Shown: one piece after another, positions 34,501 through 45,511 of the stretch | How the letters are laid out: every line of letters starts with the position of its first letter | Position numbering within the stretch: the first letter of the stretch is position 1 | Origin: Trebouxia sp. TZW2008 | Lineage: Eukaryota > Chlorophyta > Trebouxiophyceae > Trebouxiales > Trebouxiaceae | DNA: 64,000 bases | Direction of reading: 5' to 3' | Assembly (NCBI GenBank): GCA_002118135.1 | Contig: BDIU01000111.1 | Span: 151,959-215,958 of the forward strand | The notes under the pieces: generated by a model | The model's input: only the letters and a program-made list of their open reading frames with translations | Databases searched by the model: none | What the model was told of the DNA's origin: nothing | Position numbers and translations under genes: made by a program

Positions 34501-36953
34501 ATCAGAGGCAATCAGGTAGCGCCACACACAATGGACACCAACCTGATCAGCACAGGAGAGTTCCTCATGAAGTACCCTTCCATCCAGGATCACATGGCGC
34601 CCAGCTGCCATGATGAGTTCTTCAAGGTGTGCACGCTTGTTATTCCTTACCTTGTTTTTGTGAGCCTGGCCATCACCAATGCTTTGAGGCGTGTACTGAC
34701 ACTTACACCACTGTCCACGCTATGTTCAAGCTTCGCATCAAATGCAAACATGTTGTGCCTGGTTGATGACTTTGATGAAGTTCCTTGACATGTGTCAGAC
34801 GTCCAGTGGGATGTTTTGCCTCAGGACTTGCTGAATAGCCCTGTGGCTGCGCATGTTGAAAGCTGGGGTGTTGCCATGCTTTCTGTTTGCTCCTGCGATG
34901 GAGACAACGTTGCTGAGCAATTTTGCTGAGCAAGGACACAAAACAGGTTGCACACAGTGTTGTGCGTCATGCACACTTTGAATGCTTTTATCTTTGTTGG
35001 CAAAATGCTGTTCTGATCTGTTTGGAGGCTGAGTTTTGTTGCATTGCAATGTCCCTGTGTTGCCTATATGCATGTGCTCAGTCAAAATGTGCCCATCGCC
35101 CAGGTGTGGAGTGTGCATAGACAGCAGCAGCAGCTTGCAAGAGGAAAATGCCATTGTGTGCTGCAGCATGCTTGGAAGCATCACACCCCTCAATGTTTGT
35201 GCAGCAGCAGGCAGGCATTCTGTCAGAGTTCTGACATTTGGAAGTCACAGTCATTGAAAGCAATTCTCCAACTTTTCCCCAATTTGCTAAGCTTCGATTG
35301 CTGCTCAGGTGTGGAGCGTGTGTCCGATAGACAGCAGCAGCAGCTTGCGGGAGGAGAATGCCATCGTATGCTGCAGCATGCTTGGAGGCATCACAGCCTC
35401 CAAGTGCTTGTGTGATGAGCTAGGGCATGCAGAACCAGACCTGCTGCACTTCATCACAAGCTGGCAGCAAGTTTGCAGTACTGAGACGCTTACAAAGGTG
35501 AGGACAGCATATTTATTGATCACAAGCTTGCTGCATGTGCTGACACAAGTGCTTGTGAGATGAGCTGAACCATGCTGAACTAGACCTGCTGCACTTCATC
35601 ACAAGCTGGCAGCAAGTTTGCAGTACTGAGACACTGACTAAGGTAAAGGCAGCATGATTGTCGCTGGGTCTTTGTCAAAGGATTCATCTTAGTTTGATGG
35701 TGCAAAATATTGGAACCTGCTGTAGATTCTGATAATTATTACTCCAATTAGACAAATGCTCAGTTGCCTGTGTTTCCATGCCTGTGTATAACGCAATGGA
35801 TGGCCACAGGGCAATGTTGCTAGCTGACAAAGTCTGTGTCTGTGAGGTGTTTGTGAACTGATTGGACATCCGGCCTCTTTTGTAAGCTTATTGGTGGCAG
35901 CGGCTGCTGCTGCGTATGCACATTACTCATCAAAGCCTTGGACTTGCAATATGCGTCACTCAAGGAGGTTGCTCAAGTGCTGTGTATTTTTTGCAGGAAC
36001 TGTCAGCGTCTTGTCCTGCGCTGCGTGATGAAGAGTACTGGGCCTGGTCCAACATCTACCTGTTTGTCTCCCCAAACGACCTCAACATCCTGACAACAGA
36101 GCCTCAGTACCTTTCCGCTGGCTTAGTCATGATGTGGAGCAACTGCATCAGCACCGTGCTGTTCTTCTTGGTCATCCAGAAGGTGCTGAGGAAGCTGCTG
36201 AAAGACAGGTTTACTAAGCTGGAGATTCACGAGCAGTTCATCATCTGCACCCATGTGATCCTGGTGCTGATCTTTGTGTTACAGCTCGTACCATACAGTT
36301 ACCTCATGACGCGAATGCTGTTCAGCTCTCAGCTTGCTGATATTCTGCAGCGGCACTATCAAATCTTCTTCTGGTCAGTCTCGTGTCATGGGATGCTGTA
36401 CTTGGTTGAAGGAGGCTTCAGAAGCGTCGTCAGGCTCAATTCCCTTCTGCTTCTTCATCACGTTCTATTCTTTGTAATGCCCATCTTGCTTTTCATCAGC
36501 GGAAGGGTTTTGGTCTTCAAAGCAGGGTATGTCTTGGACCTGTTTGCAACGTATGAGTTTGGCCTTTACGCAAGTTTGATTTTGCGACGGCTGAGGGCCC
36601 CAACAAAGTGGGTTCAGATCTCCTTAGCAGGTGGGGTCGGTGTGTACGCAGCGACTCGGGTAGTACAGTTTATTATTTTATCTGGCCTGTTTCTTGGTAC
36701 TTTTGATGTTGAGAAGGGGGACAAGTGGTATTGGATTACGCTGATAGTCACAGTTCTGCTGATCATCATTCAGAACTTCACCTTCATCATCTATTATGGC
36801 ATGTACACCCGGCTTTACAAGACAAACACAGACACAGCTAGGAAAGGCCGGTATTCCCCAGTAGCAGAGATTTGCCCTCCTGACTCAGACACTATTGAGT
36901 CAGGAATCAAGGGCAACAGTACCCATATCACAGACAGTGCCAAGGGCTTGTGA
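28570..36953 (+). CDS. SURNod19-domain protein joined to a seven-helix membrane region
   Basis: Supported exons: 28570-28785 (signal peptide, ALAAACILLLLG), 28903-29022, 29247-29386, 29720 to about 29904 (GC donor AG|GCAAGC), one about 31140-31185, 31984-32104, 33019-33126, 33463-33543, 33931-34056, 34457-34626, 35309-35497, 35997-36953. Phases agree for most junctions from 33019 onward. The ectodomain carries the stress-up-regulated Nod19 signatures: paired cysteines, a CDGHQHAG block (family GHLHxGG) and RYDATVRHTGVMSIMFL (family YxxxxxHTGVMG). The final exon encodes seven hydrophobic segments, with LLLLHHVLFFV resembling the LHH motif of TLC (TRAM/LAG1/CLN8) domains. Predicted secreted-side ligand or copper/redox-type domain anchored by a heptahelical module; function unknown. 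TGTAA follows at 37050. Exons between 29.9 and 31.98 kb are uncertain. Confidence 0.72.
29865..30035 (+). repeat. Exon 3' edge plus donor duplicated downstream
   Basis: The exon end near 29868-29904 (GAGTATGCCATGGAGTACTC, then CTACAGGCAAG) recurs at about 30009-30041 as GAGTATGTCGTGGAGTACTC, then CTACAGGTAGG, with a TAA between. The copy has a canonical GT donor where the original has GC. Confidence 0.75.
30470..30650 (+). repeat. CAG/GCA-rich low-complexity stretch
   Basis: Imperfect CAG repeats. One plus frame stays open for about 65 codons as Gln blocks followed by Ala blocks (QQRQQQLQQQQ, then AAEAAKPAAKAAAE). It lies in a long intron of the SURNod19 gene as modelled; whether it is an exon is undecided. 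Confidence 0.6.
32690..33065 (+). repeat. Decoy copies of the start of SURNod19 exon 33019
   Basis: The exon begins GGTGAGAATGTGGTGGCCTGG. The same block appears at about 32698 (GGTGAAAATGTGGTGGACTG) and at about 32911 (GGTGAGAATGTGGTGGACTGG). Both upstream copies diverge within 30-60 nt and lack a proper donor. Confidence 0.8.
35104..35645 (+). repeat. SURNod19 exon 35309-35497 with a 5' and a 3' decoy copy
   Basis: 35104 to about 35190 repeats the acceptor (CAG|GTGTGGAG) and the first ~85 nt of the exon with small indels. About 35550-35641 repeats its 3' half and donor (LLHFITSWQQVCSTETLTK is encoded in both). The exon is thus bracketed by copies of its own edges. Confidence 0.88.
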
Positions 36954-38100
36954 GTTAGTGAGTTGCAGTTGAGCGGTGAAGTCAATGAGAAGTGCCTTGC
37001 TTGATGCTTCAGGCTTGCGATTGAACAGACATAGGCTGTTTTTGATACTTGTAAAGCCTCATGTGCAATGAATAGACAATGACTATTCCTTCAATTTTGT
37101 GACTGACATCATACGTGAGCTCTTTGGGCAGCCATATGCTACTTCACCTGTACTACGTGATGCCTGATGAGCACAAATGCAGCAAGAATATTGACCTTTG
37201 TGCACCTATCTCGCAGCCTTGCTGATGCTGTTGTTTGCTTCAGCTTGAATCTTGCATGCAATGTTCATCCTGACTATACGTGCAGCAGTTGTGGCTGTGC
37301 AAGTGCAAGAGCGGGTTTTGATGCAAGCTGAAAAGGCAATATCTGAAAGCAACGCACAAGTTTGTCTAATGCTGCATAATTCGCAAAATTCTATTTCAGC
37401 CCTGGCAAAGCCTCGACTGTCATCATAGACTGTACTGTACAAAGTTTCACGAAAATGATTTCAGGGATGAACAGAGCGCTGGCACCCTGTTCAAACACAG
37501 ATCATCGTGGACATTCAGTAACACAACCTGCAGCATCGGCGATTGTCCACAGCATGTATAGGCATTGAACCATTGATCAGACAGCACACGCGTTTGAGAC
37601 ACCATCCTGCTTATGTACTGGAGACTGTACTGAAACCTGTTGATTGGCACTTTCGAAAGTTGAACAGCGTCTGTCTGAGACAAAGATCAGGGTTTGTCAA
37701 ACAGTATCAACAGCAATGGCTCTGAAACAAGGACCACTGAACATGCCAGCAGCATTGAGGAGCATCTACAAACACTGACAGCATTGCAAGAATAGGTTGC
37801 GCAGCACTTTGCAATGGGCCTACCCAACAGAAGAATTGCATGAGATGGGAATCCTGCCATGCTAATATACATCTTTTGCATGCCAGCATGCATGCAGTCA
37901 TGACACAATCTGATTCCAGCCTGTCGATTTTGCAGCGCAGCAGCAGCAGCTGTTGCGCCTCTTCGCAACATATTTGGTGGACAGTCCTGCTGTGCTTGTA
38001 CAGCCAGCCTCCATGTTGTCTGCCAAAGGTCAGTAGAAGCTTATTGACGGCAACATTATCAGGCATTTGTTGTCATCCTTGAGACCGCTAGTCAGTGCCA
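36954..38100. other. Intergenic region with 3' signal of the SURNod19 gene
   Basis: TGTAA at 37050-37054, about 100 nt after the stop, is a probable polyadenylation signal. The rest holds only short frames with no family features. Confidence 0.45.
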
Positions 38101-38360
38101 AACTGTGTGCCGCGGTACGACTGCAGCGGTGGCATCAGACAACTTGATCGGCAAGCCCAGTCCACAGCACCGGGGTTTTGTAGGCGGAAGGGGACCTCTC
38201 AGCTTGCCGATTGATGACGATTCTGAAAGGCTCTGGTCATTCGCGATGGGGAACCAAAGGAGCCTATCGAATGCCTTTGGCCGGGTGTGCCGAAAGGCTG
38301 AATACTGATGCGCGGGCTGATCGCCTGACTGCTACTGCGTCGCCTTGACATGGGCAACGG
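38100..38360. promoter_or_regulatory. Isolated CpG-rich stretch, possible promoter or first exon
   Basis: CpG density rises sharply (CCGCGGTACGAC, CGGCAAGCC, CGGGTGTGCCG). On the plus strand a 67-codon frame (about 38105-38308) with LPIDDDSERLWSFAMG is open, but it lacks a verified ATG. Other such stretches in the window sit at gene starts, so a transcription start here is inferred; the gene is not identified. Confidence 0.3.
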
Positions 38361-38744
38361 CGTTGCAGGCTGGTCTGATGCCCCTGCAGCGGTCCCAACA
38401 TGAGTCAGTCACAAGAGTTTGGCTTTGTGGTCTATGCACCCAGGGTGTTTGACGTATCACGTGACTAGCTTGCCCTGAGTCAGCAGCTTAGCTGCGGGAA
38501 ATGCTGAAGCAGCCGGTGTCTTGTGAAAATACTGCAAGCTCACAATCATGTGCAAAGCATTGGCTTTGAACCTTGCAGCTGGCTTAAGCTTTGCATGGGG
38601 ATCAAATTGCTTGGACACTACCCAGCTTATTTCTTGCCAATGCTGATGCAACTTCCATGTGACACTGAAGGCCACAATCACTCAATGTCTGGCTGCATGC
38701 AAGTCTCCATTTTCACACCACGTCACACATGACCTTTTCAAAGG

Positions 38745-38805
38745 AAGCAATAGCAACGGCAACGGCAACAGCACCAGCAACGTCAGTAACAGCAATAGCA
38801 GATTA
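38745..38805. repeat. CAACGG/AACAGC microsatellite-like tract
   Basis: Imperfect repeats of AGCAACGGCAAC and CAGTAACAGCAATAGC lie just past the donor of the last mapped MATE exon. Confidence 0.7.
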
Positions 38806-38817
38806 GAAAATGCTCAC

Positions 38818-41800
38818 CTATAGTTGACGCATTAGCTGCATCTGCATCATCATTCATAGCTTGCTCTAGGTCTGAGCCCACATGTCCATATACAGAATGC
38901 TGATGGGCCTGTTGTATGGCTAGTGACTCTTCTTGTGCCTTTTGGGCTTCCTTTGGCCAGTCCACCCTTAGCATGGACACTGAGCACAGCGTAGCTGCAA
39001 TGACAATGGTTCAAAGTCAACAGAAATCGATCTGTAGCTGGACCAAACGCACAACCAGCAATTCTTGCAGTCATTCTCAATGTCACTTTGAACACTGCAG
39101 GTTAGTGCTTCATGAGTTCAGTGAAGAGCTGCACCACCGTCTCAGCAACATCAGGCATGGTTCAGCTAGATCAAAACGGCACGCAATCCAGCTGTACCAA
39201 CAGCAACTTGTTCATGCAGTCCCGCAATATGTGGAAGACATGCTTGGATTGAAACGGCCTACAGTCATATCTTGTCATGAGGAACACTTTATATACATTC
39301 TTGTCTTGGGAAAATTGCACCTGGGAACTGCTGCCTGCAGTGGGACCTCTGAGTACCAACAATGTGAGGGCAAATTACCTTGTCATTTCAAGTGGTCCTA
39401 ACGGGGTGAATTTGTGGTACCTGTAACAGTGATGCCCCAGAAGATGCCCCACCACACGCCTGCCAGCCCAAAGTCAAACTTGAATGTCAGCAGGTAGCCT
39501 GTTGTGAAGCCCACAACCCAGAATCCCAGAATGTTGTACACCATCAGACTGGCTTGCCTGCCTAGGCCCCTGCACATAACCAACATTAGTCACATCTGTG
39601 AGGTGTTATGTCACAGCTGTAAGTGAGTCAGCCGCAGCTGCCGGCTGATAGTGATGGCTTTGACGCTTTGAACCCTTGGTGTTGCCTTTGTGTCCATGCT
39701 CAAAGCATGTGCCGACGGTAGTGCCTGACCACAACACCAAAGCAGGAAGCGACTGTGCGACTGCATGGGTCACAACTGGACCAGTCAAAATTGCTGCATG
39801 ACAACAAGTAGCACAGCAGCTATATTGAGTCAAGAAAGAAGCCTAGATGTTGATTCGACGCCAGCTTACTTGAGCACTCCAGAGGCGACGCCGTATATGC
39901 CGTCCGTACCTTGGTAACCAGCGCAGATTGGGGCTACTGAGGACCTCTCGGCTGACGTCATCCACAAACAATTCATTCGTAAAGCAAGGCTTGGCCTCAG
40001 AGCTTACTTGAGCACTCCAGAGGCAACTCCGTATATGCCATCTGTAACTTGGTAACCAGCGCATATGGGAGCAACTGAGGCAACCTCACGACTGACGTTT
40101 GCGTCATCCACAAACAAGGGCCCTATTTGCCTTTTGAAGACCATTATCCCCAAAGCTTCCAGAGTCGTAAATGCACAACCCAAGGCCACAGCCATGTAGC
40201 CTGCAATGCAGCAATCTCCATTTCACTTCGTTGATTCAAGATGTATGCTATACAGGCTCAGCAGGCCCAGCTGGGTATGGTAACAGTCGTGTCATAGGTC
40301 AATTGGGATTGGCAGGCGCTGTTTGCTTGTTCAAAACCATGATTCCCAGAGCTTCAAGCATGGTGAAAGCACAATCCAAGGTCAGAGCCATGTAGCCTGC
40401 AATGCAATAGCCTTATCGTGGGTCACTCAGGAATTTTGACTTAAAATTGGCAAGACCTGTTTGGTGAATCATGATGCCCACAGCTTTCAAAGCTGTAAAT
40501 GCACAGCCCAAGGCCACGGCCATGTAGCCTGCATTGCAACAGTCATGTCATGGGTCAAGTGAGATTATCCAGGTCCCTTTTTTGCCTGTTGAAGACCATG
40601 ATTCCCAGAGCTTCGAGTGTCGTAAAGGCTCAGCCCAAGGCCACAGTCATGTAGCCTGCAATGCAGCAGTCTTGTCATGGGTCAATCAAGGCAGGTCCTG
40701 TTGTCCTTTTGAAGACCATGATTCTCAGAGCTTCAAGTGTGGTGAAGGCACAACCCAAAGGCACAGCCACGTAGCCTGCAATGCAACAGTCTTGTCATGA
40801 GTCAATCAGGATTTGTAGACCTCATCTGCTTTCATAGAACTTCTCAGAGCTTCAACTGTGGTGAAGGCACAGCCCAAAGCCACATCCAGGTAGCCTGCAA
40901 GACAGCAGTCTTGTCATGGGTCAATCAAGGCAGGTCCTGTTGGCCTGTTGAAGACCATGATTCTCAGAGCTGCAAGCAAGGTGAAGGTACAATTCAAGGC
41001 CACAGCCATGTAACCTGCAATGCAATAGTCCTATCATGGGTCAATCAGGATTGGTAGGCCTTCTCTGCTTTTGGAGAATCATGATTCCCAGAGCTTCCAG
41101 AGTTGTGAATGCACAGCCCAAGGCCACAGCCATATAGCCTGCAATGCAGCACTCGTGTCAACAGGTACAGGTCATCATGGATCATGTATTGATCAGCAGG
41201 ATCAGGTAACTTTGTACTATCAGGTAACTTTGTACTGACGGTACAGCAGTGCGGCTAACCTGACAGCTGATGGGCATCAACACGCATCGTTTGACATCTG
41301 GGTACCTGTGTGTATAGACTTATGGTGAATGAGAGCGGAATTGGCAGCTGCTCAGTGAAGTAGCATAGTACTCAGCTAGTAATTGGTAAATGTTTGTTGA
41401 TGTCCCATGACGTAAATCGCAAACAGTCCTCGCCTCAGCAAATGAGTTGAGTCTGGTTGAGTAGATCTGAAGCCGTCTGCAGTCGAAGATATTCTGAGCT
41501 ACGCTGCGCTGCTGGCTGGTAAATGTTTGACATTGGCAGAGCAGCACCAGCACAGCACAGCACAGCACAGCACAACCAAGGGAAATCTTGCTGCATGATC
41601 CTGATGGCAAGTACAGTAAACTCTCTTTGTAAGGACACTCAATGTAAGGGCAACCTTGATGTAAGGACACTGCCATCGGTGACCAATCACTGCATTCTGT
41701 CTGCACTGGTCCCTCTAAGCAAGGACAATTCGATGTAAGGACAAGTTTCGTTGTAACCAAAGCAGTCGATACAAAGAGAGTTTACTGTACACTTGCAAGG

Positions 41801-42833
41801 CAACATTCTGTGGCAGAACTGTGAGTAGACAGATGTGAGGCATGTCAAACGCTCTGTCAAAGCATTAGCCATGAACACTGGGCTCCAACCCTAAATCTTC
41901 CATATTAGTAGAACTTGCCTGCTAGCCTTGCTTCTGAGGGTCTGTTGGCCCCTACCATATTCCCAACCCTAATGGTTGCGGCAGTGGACACTCCAAAGGG
42001 GAAGCTCATGTAGATGAAGACACAAAAGGTCAGCAGGATGGAGTGAGCATCCACTTGTGCCTGCCCTGCATATCAGCATAAAATTACCTGAAATCAATTA
42101 AATCAATTTGAAATCGAGGCGCTTTGCTTTTCACAAAATTTCTTGCAGAGTTGACTGCGATGCAGCCCAGCACATGTCCACAGAAATGCCCAGATTTTGG
42201 TGTTGTGTTCAAGCATTTGTCTGTAGTGCACGATGCAAAATGTCTACCAAGAAGGTCTGAGTGAAATCTCAACTGAGCAAGAGAGCCAAGGCAGAGGCCC
42301 AGCACAAACATTAGGCACTTTGCTTGGCCCTGCCTTGATAAAAAGGCCACACCTTTTGCTTTCGCTCATTTGATGATGACAATCCTCACAACAGTCAAGC
42401 ATTTTGCGTTTTGCAGCCTTGCTTGACACAAACTGAGCACAGTGGCAATTCAGGTTGTGCAAAGCAGCACAGAAGGCAGGGGCTCACCAAGAATGCTAGC
42501 CATGACTGTTGTGACATCAAAGCTGGCCGCGTCAACCCCCATCATGACCCCCCCAGGGAGCCCCAGGGCCAGGAATCTGGTCAGCACCTTGGGGGTTACA
42601 CCATGCCGTGCTGCTGCTACGGCTGATGCCCATGTGACTCGTGATTTGTCATCTGTTTTCTGCAGGAGCCGGTAGGGCGTTTCAAACATACTAAGGCTTT
42701 GTGTAATACCTTGCTTTTTGTGGTGACTGGCATCACTATGTCATACACTGCCTGAATTTCATGGACATATAGTCATTGCCACGGTGTGGCACATGTGATC
42801 AGCCTTGTTGGCTGGCTAAAGCATGTAAAATTA

Positions 42834-42870
<37 letters not shown>

Positions 42871-44875
42871 CATGCTACAAAGCAATGAAGTTATTGCTTC
42901 TTGCTAAGGTAGTTGCCAAGTTGTTGGTGGTGCTGTTTCATACATTTTTGCGCAAACAATGTTGCAAATGGTTCAGCCTATACAATGCTTGATCCAAGTT
43001 GCAACAAGCAGACCCTCATTGCAGCAGCTGAAATGTTCTGCGCTTAGCAGCATGAGAATTGACGCAAACCTGCGGCTTGGAATCATGCTCCTCACTGCTG
43101 GAACTGCCTCTGCTCAACACCACAAGCCAGCCTGCATTGTACCAGCAACATCCAAAGATGGTCAAAAATGCAAAAAAACGCAATGAGGGGCTGATGGGTG
43201 TGCAGGCCCTGCCCTCATGCAAGTGCATAAGATCAAACATAGTACCTTGGCGCTGGAAGTAGGACATAGTAGGAGTACTGAAAGTTAAGCTGCTGAGACT
43301 CATCTGAAGAAGTACGGCGTGTTGGCCATCAAGCAAGCTATGCATTGCTCAGCATGAATGAGGGCGCCCTGGACTGTGTGCTGTGAGACTTGAGACTTGC
43401 GGCCAGAAAGTGTATGCATTGCATTGCTGCCATTCTTCAAAGCACATACAGCAGTAGTGGGAGGTAGTTACCGCTCAACCTCAAATTGCCAAAAGCAGCA
43501 TAAAACAAAGTAAAAACGTGCAAAAACAGGGGTGGATAGGTTCAAAACAAGGTCCAAAAACTGACCAATAAAAATTTGAAAACGATCAGTGTGATGCTCA
43601 TCATACAAAGCATGATGAGCAGTACTGAGAGCTGTGCAATGGAGCTCACCGCAAAGGAGGATGAGCAGCAAGGTGCGAGCGACTGATGTGGCCAATGCTG
43701 CTCCCCAGAAGCCATAGTAGCGTACAAGAACTATATTGATGGGAATGCTGAGAAGAGCAGTTATGACTGTCATGTTCGCAGGTGCCCACACATGGTTCTG
43801 GACTTGCATGGCCTGCAGCAAACACATGATCTGTTCAATTGATGTGCTGCCAGCAAGCAGAGGCTCAGAGACAAAGCAGCCATGCTGTGTATCTGCAGTG
43901 CAGATTGTGTGTGCAATAGACAGCTGGGTATCTGCAGTGCAGATTGTGTGTGCAGTAGACAAGCTTTAGCATTGCTGTAACGCAGTGGTGTCAGTGTAAT
44001 TGCAAGGTGAGTGCTCTGCTACGCTCATGAATTCACCTCCGAGACACAGCATGCATGTTGTGAATGTTTCCAGCGCTTGTGAATGTTTCCAGCGCTAGTG
44101 GTGCATGCAGGAGACGCTGAGAACACGACTGCAAAGTTGAGTGCGTCAAGACTTGCCTTAAGTACTGCAATGCTCCAAACCAGAGGTAGAAGCCCAGGAA
44201 GCAGGCCTTTGCAGAATGTGCCTACTAGCTGCATGAGAGCAAGTACATCAGTCATCAGGCTCTGTCACAAGCTATCATGACAGTTGCAGTTGTACTTCTG
44301 TTTGCTTTTAGGGATGCTGACAGGAGGATACCTGGCCGGCTTCTGGTGTCTGAAAGAAAACCTTCTGGGCAACTGGCTTCGCAAAGAACATCGCGGCGCT
44401 GACAGGCACGCACAGCAGGGACAACACGCTGATAGCTGAAACGCAGCAGGAGATGACTCCGTTGGGATTGCCCTCCCCGTGTGCTTGCGAGCCGAGCGTA
44501 TCAAGCGCGGTGGAGGTCCCGAGCAAGAAGTACCAGCAGAAGTTGAACCACTGCAAGCATTAGCTTCTCAGCGCTTCAGTCAAAATTCCTGCGTAGGGCA
44601 AAGCTCAGCAAACGGTTGGAGCCACTTACGGTATTGCCGATGGCTGCTGCTGCCAACTCCGCAGGTCCCAAATGGCCGATGAAATACTGATTGATCAGAA
44701 TGATCGCGTACTGCGATGCGAGCTGAACCATGAGAGGAGCGCTCAGTTTTAACAGAGCCTTCAGCTCGATCTTCGTTGTTTCGGGAGCAACTTTGTCCTC
44801 CCCGTGCGGCCTGTCATTTTCGCCCAGCAAAGATTCCTGAAGGGAGACATCGACGGGCTCGACACGATCTTCCAT
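38818..44875 (-). CDS. MATE-family multidrug/toxin efflux carrier
   Basis: Start ATG at 44875, after a CpG-rich promoter. Exons: 44875-44630, 44550-44332, 44228-44157, 43812-43650, about 42659-42454, 42065-41919, 40200-40018, 39569-39421, 38994-38818. One exon between 43650 and 42659 is probably missing from this model, since phase does not match there, and the last exon is not found. Family features: a cytosolic N-tail, then LSAPLMVQLASQYAIILINQ and FIGHLGPAELAAAAIGNT, GTSTALDTLGSQA (typical MATE TALDTLCGQA), FPFGVSTAATIRVGNMVGA (second-half equivalent), CAGYQVTDGIYGVASGVLK, and a C-tail with DWPKEAQKA. Predicted H+- or Na+-coupled antiporter in the vacuolar or plasma membrane. Two introns use GC donors (AG|GCAAGT after 44157 and 41919). 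Its introns carry the exon-copy array and a MITE. Confidence 0.92.
39880..40100 (-). repeat. MATE exon 3' half duplicated downstream with frameshift
   Basis: 39883-39990 repeats 40018-40130: the GTGGATGACGTCAGCCGAGAGGT block and the end GGAGTGCTCAA|GTAAGCT with its donor. One extra base in the copy (CCCAATCTGCGC versus CCCATATGCGC) shifts the frame, so it cannot replace the exon. Confidence 0.85.
40100..41152 (-). repeat. Array of about eight MATE exon-start copies (about 120-130 bp units)
   Basis: Units end on the plus strand at about 40215, 40411, 40542, 40670, 40789, 40908, 41028 and 41152. In transcript sense each has a TGCAG acceptor and then a sequence coding GYMAVALGCAFTTLEAL and IMVF. 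The copy nearest the donor (40200-40018) is the working exon. The other seven keep about 75 nt of exon start and then enter TGACCCATGACA-type sequence with stops and no GT donor, or have small indels. The spacer (CATGGGTCAATCA) is itself repeated. Confidence 0.9.
41180..41240. repeat. Short direct repeats in MATE intron
   Basis: ATCAGGTAACTTTGTACT occurs twice in succession (about 41202-41236). Confidence 0.8.
41541..41574. repeat. AGCAC microsatellite
   Basis: CAGCACCAGCACAGCACAGC and further five-base units, in a MATE intron. Confidence 0.9.
41614..41787. mobile_element. Short non-autonomous pogo/Tc1-like element (MITE), 174 bp
   Basis: The two ends are perfect 18-bp inverted repeats, CAGTAAACTCTCTTTGTA, each flanked by TA, as expected for the TA target-site duplication of Tc1/mariner-pogo elements. 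The CAGTAnAC start resembles plant Emigrant/Lemi1-type MITEs. The interior repeats ATGTAAGGACA several times and has no coding capacity. It sits in a MATE intron just beside the exon-copy array. Confidence 0.88.
42837..42868. repeat. (TC)n microsatellite
   Basis: An uninterrupted CT dinucleotide run of about 32 bases in a MATE intron. Confidence 0.95.
43885..44105. repeat. Two short tandem duplications in MATE intron
   Basis: TATCTGCAGTGCAGATTGTGTGTGCA occurs twice (about 43880-43960, period about 38). TGTGAATGTTTCCAGCGCT occurs twice at about 44059-44098. Confidence 0.85.
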
Positions 44876-45511
44876 GTTGATAATTGGTCGCAATCGCCAT
44901 GCGCAGTCAATGTGCTATCGCCGAGCCGAGAAAGGTTCATAAAATGCAGTCGTTCGTTTTTCCCTTAGTAATGCTTGATCTTGTCATCAAGCCAATAGCC
45001 CTAATGGAAAAGGCCAAAACGGCTTGGACAGGTCGCAAATCCGATTTAGCACGTCTGACATGCAGCAACAAAGCCCTGCGTGCACAAGCTTTCTTTCAAT
45101 CACAAGTTTGCGCAGCTGTGTCCTAAAGAAATGAGCAATTCCGAAGTTATGCGTGTTTTGGCATGGCGTACCCTGTATCAGCATGCCATGCATATGCAAT
45201 GAAAGGCACGCAAGATTTAGCAATGCTGCATACGGTGATGCTGGCACTACGCAACAAAATGCTGATGCTCACCGCGACAGATTCAACAGAATCTACTTTT
45301 TTGATAGATTAGTAACAGCTGCTGGAGCCAGTTCTGCAGCAGGAAGCAGACTGAATCGCAGCAGAGTGTCCCGCAACACAAACATGCGCTGTCACATACA
45401 CCGGGCTGCCGACACTTTCGTGCTCTAGATAGGTCCAGAGTCTCTTGTAACTTCCAAGGCAGGGTGTGAGCGGGTCTGCGTCAGCTGCTGGTCCGGATCA
45501 GCTTGAGTTGC
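44876..45511. promoter_or_regulatory. Head-to-head intergenic region, MATE and cupin genes
   Basis: 636 bp between the divergent ATGs. CpG is raised near both ends (CTATCGCCGAGCCGAG; ACCGCGACAG; GGTGTGAGCGGGTCTGCG). No TATA box is clear. Open frames inside have no motifs. Confidence 0.45.

Noticed and set aside
40100..41152. CRISPR-like array of regularly spaced repeats
   Set aside because: Units are ~120-130 bp, coding on the minus strand, match the downstream exon and its acceptor, and lie in a eukaryotic intron; there are no short unique spacers.
41541..41574. Part of the MITE end
   Set aside because: The AGCAC run lies 40 bp outside the inverted repeats and TA flanks, so it is an independent microsatellite.
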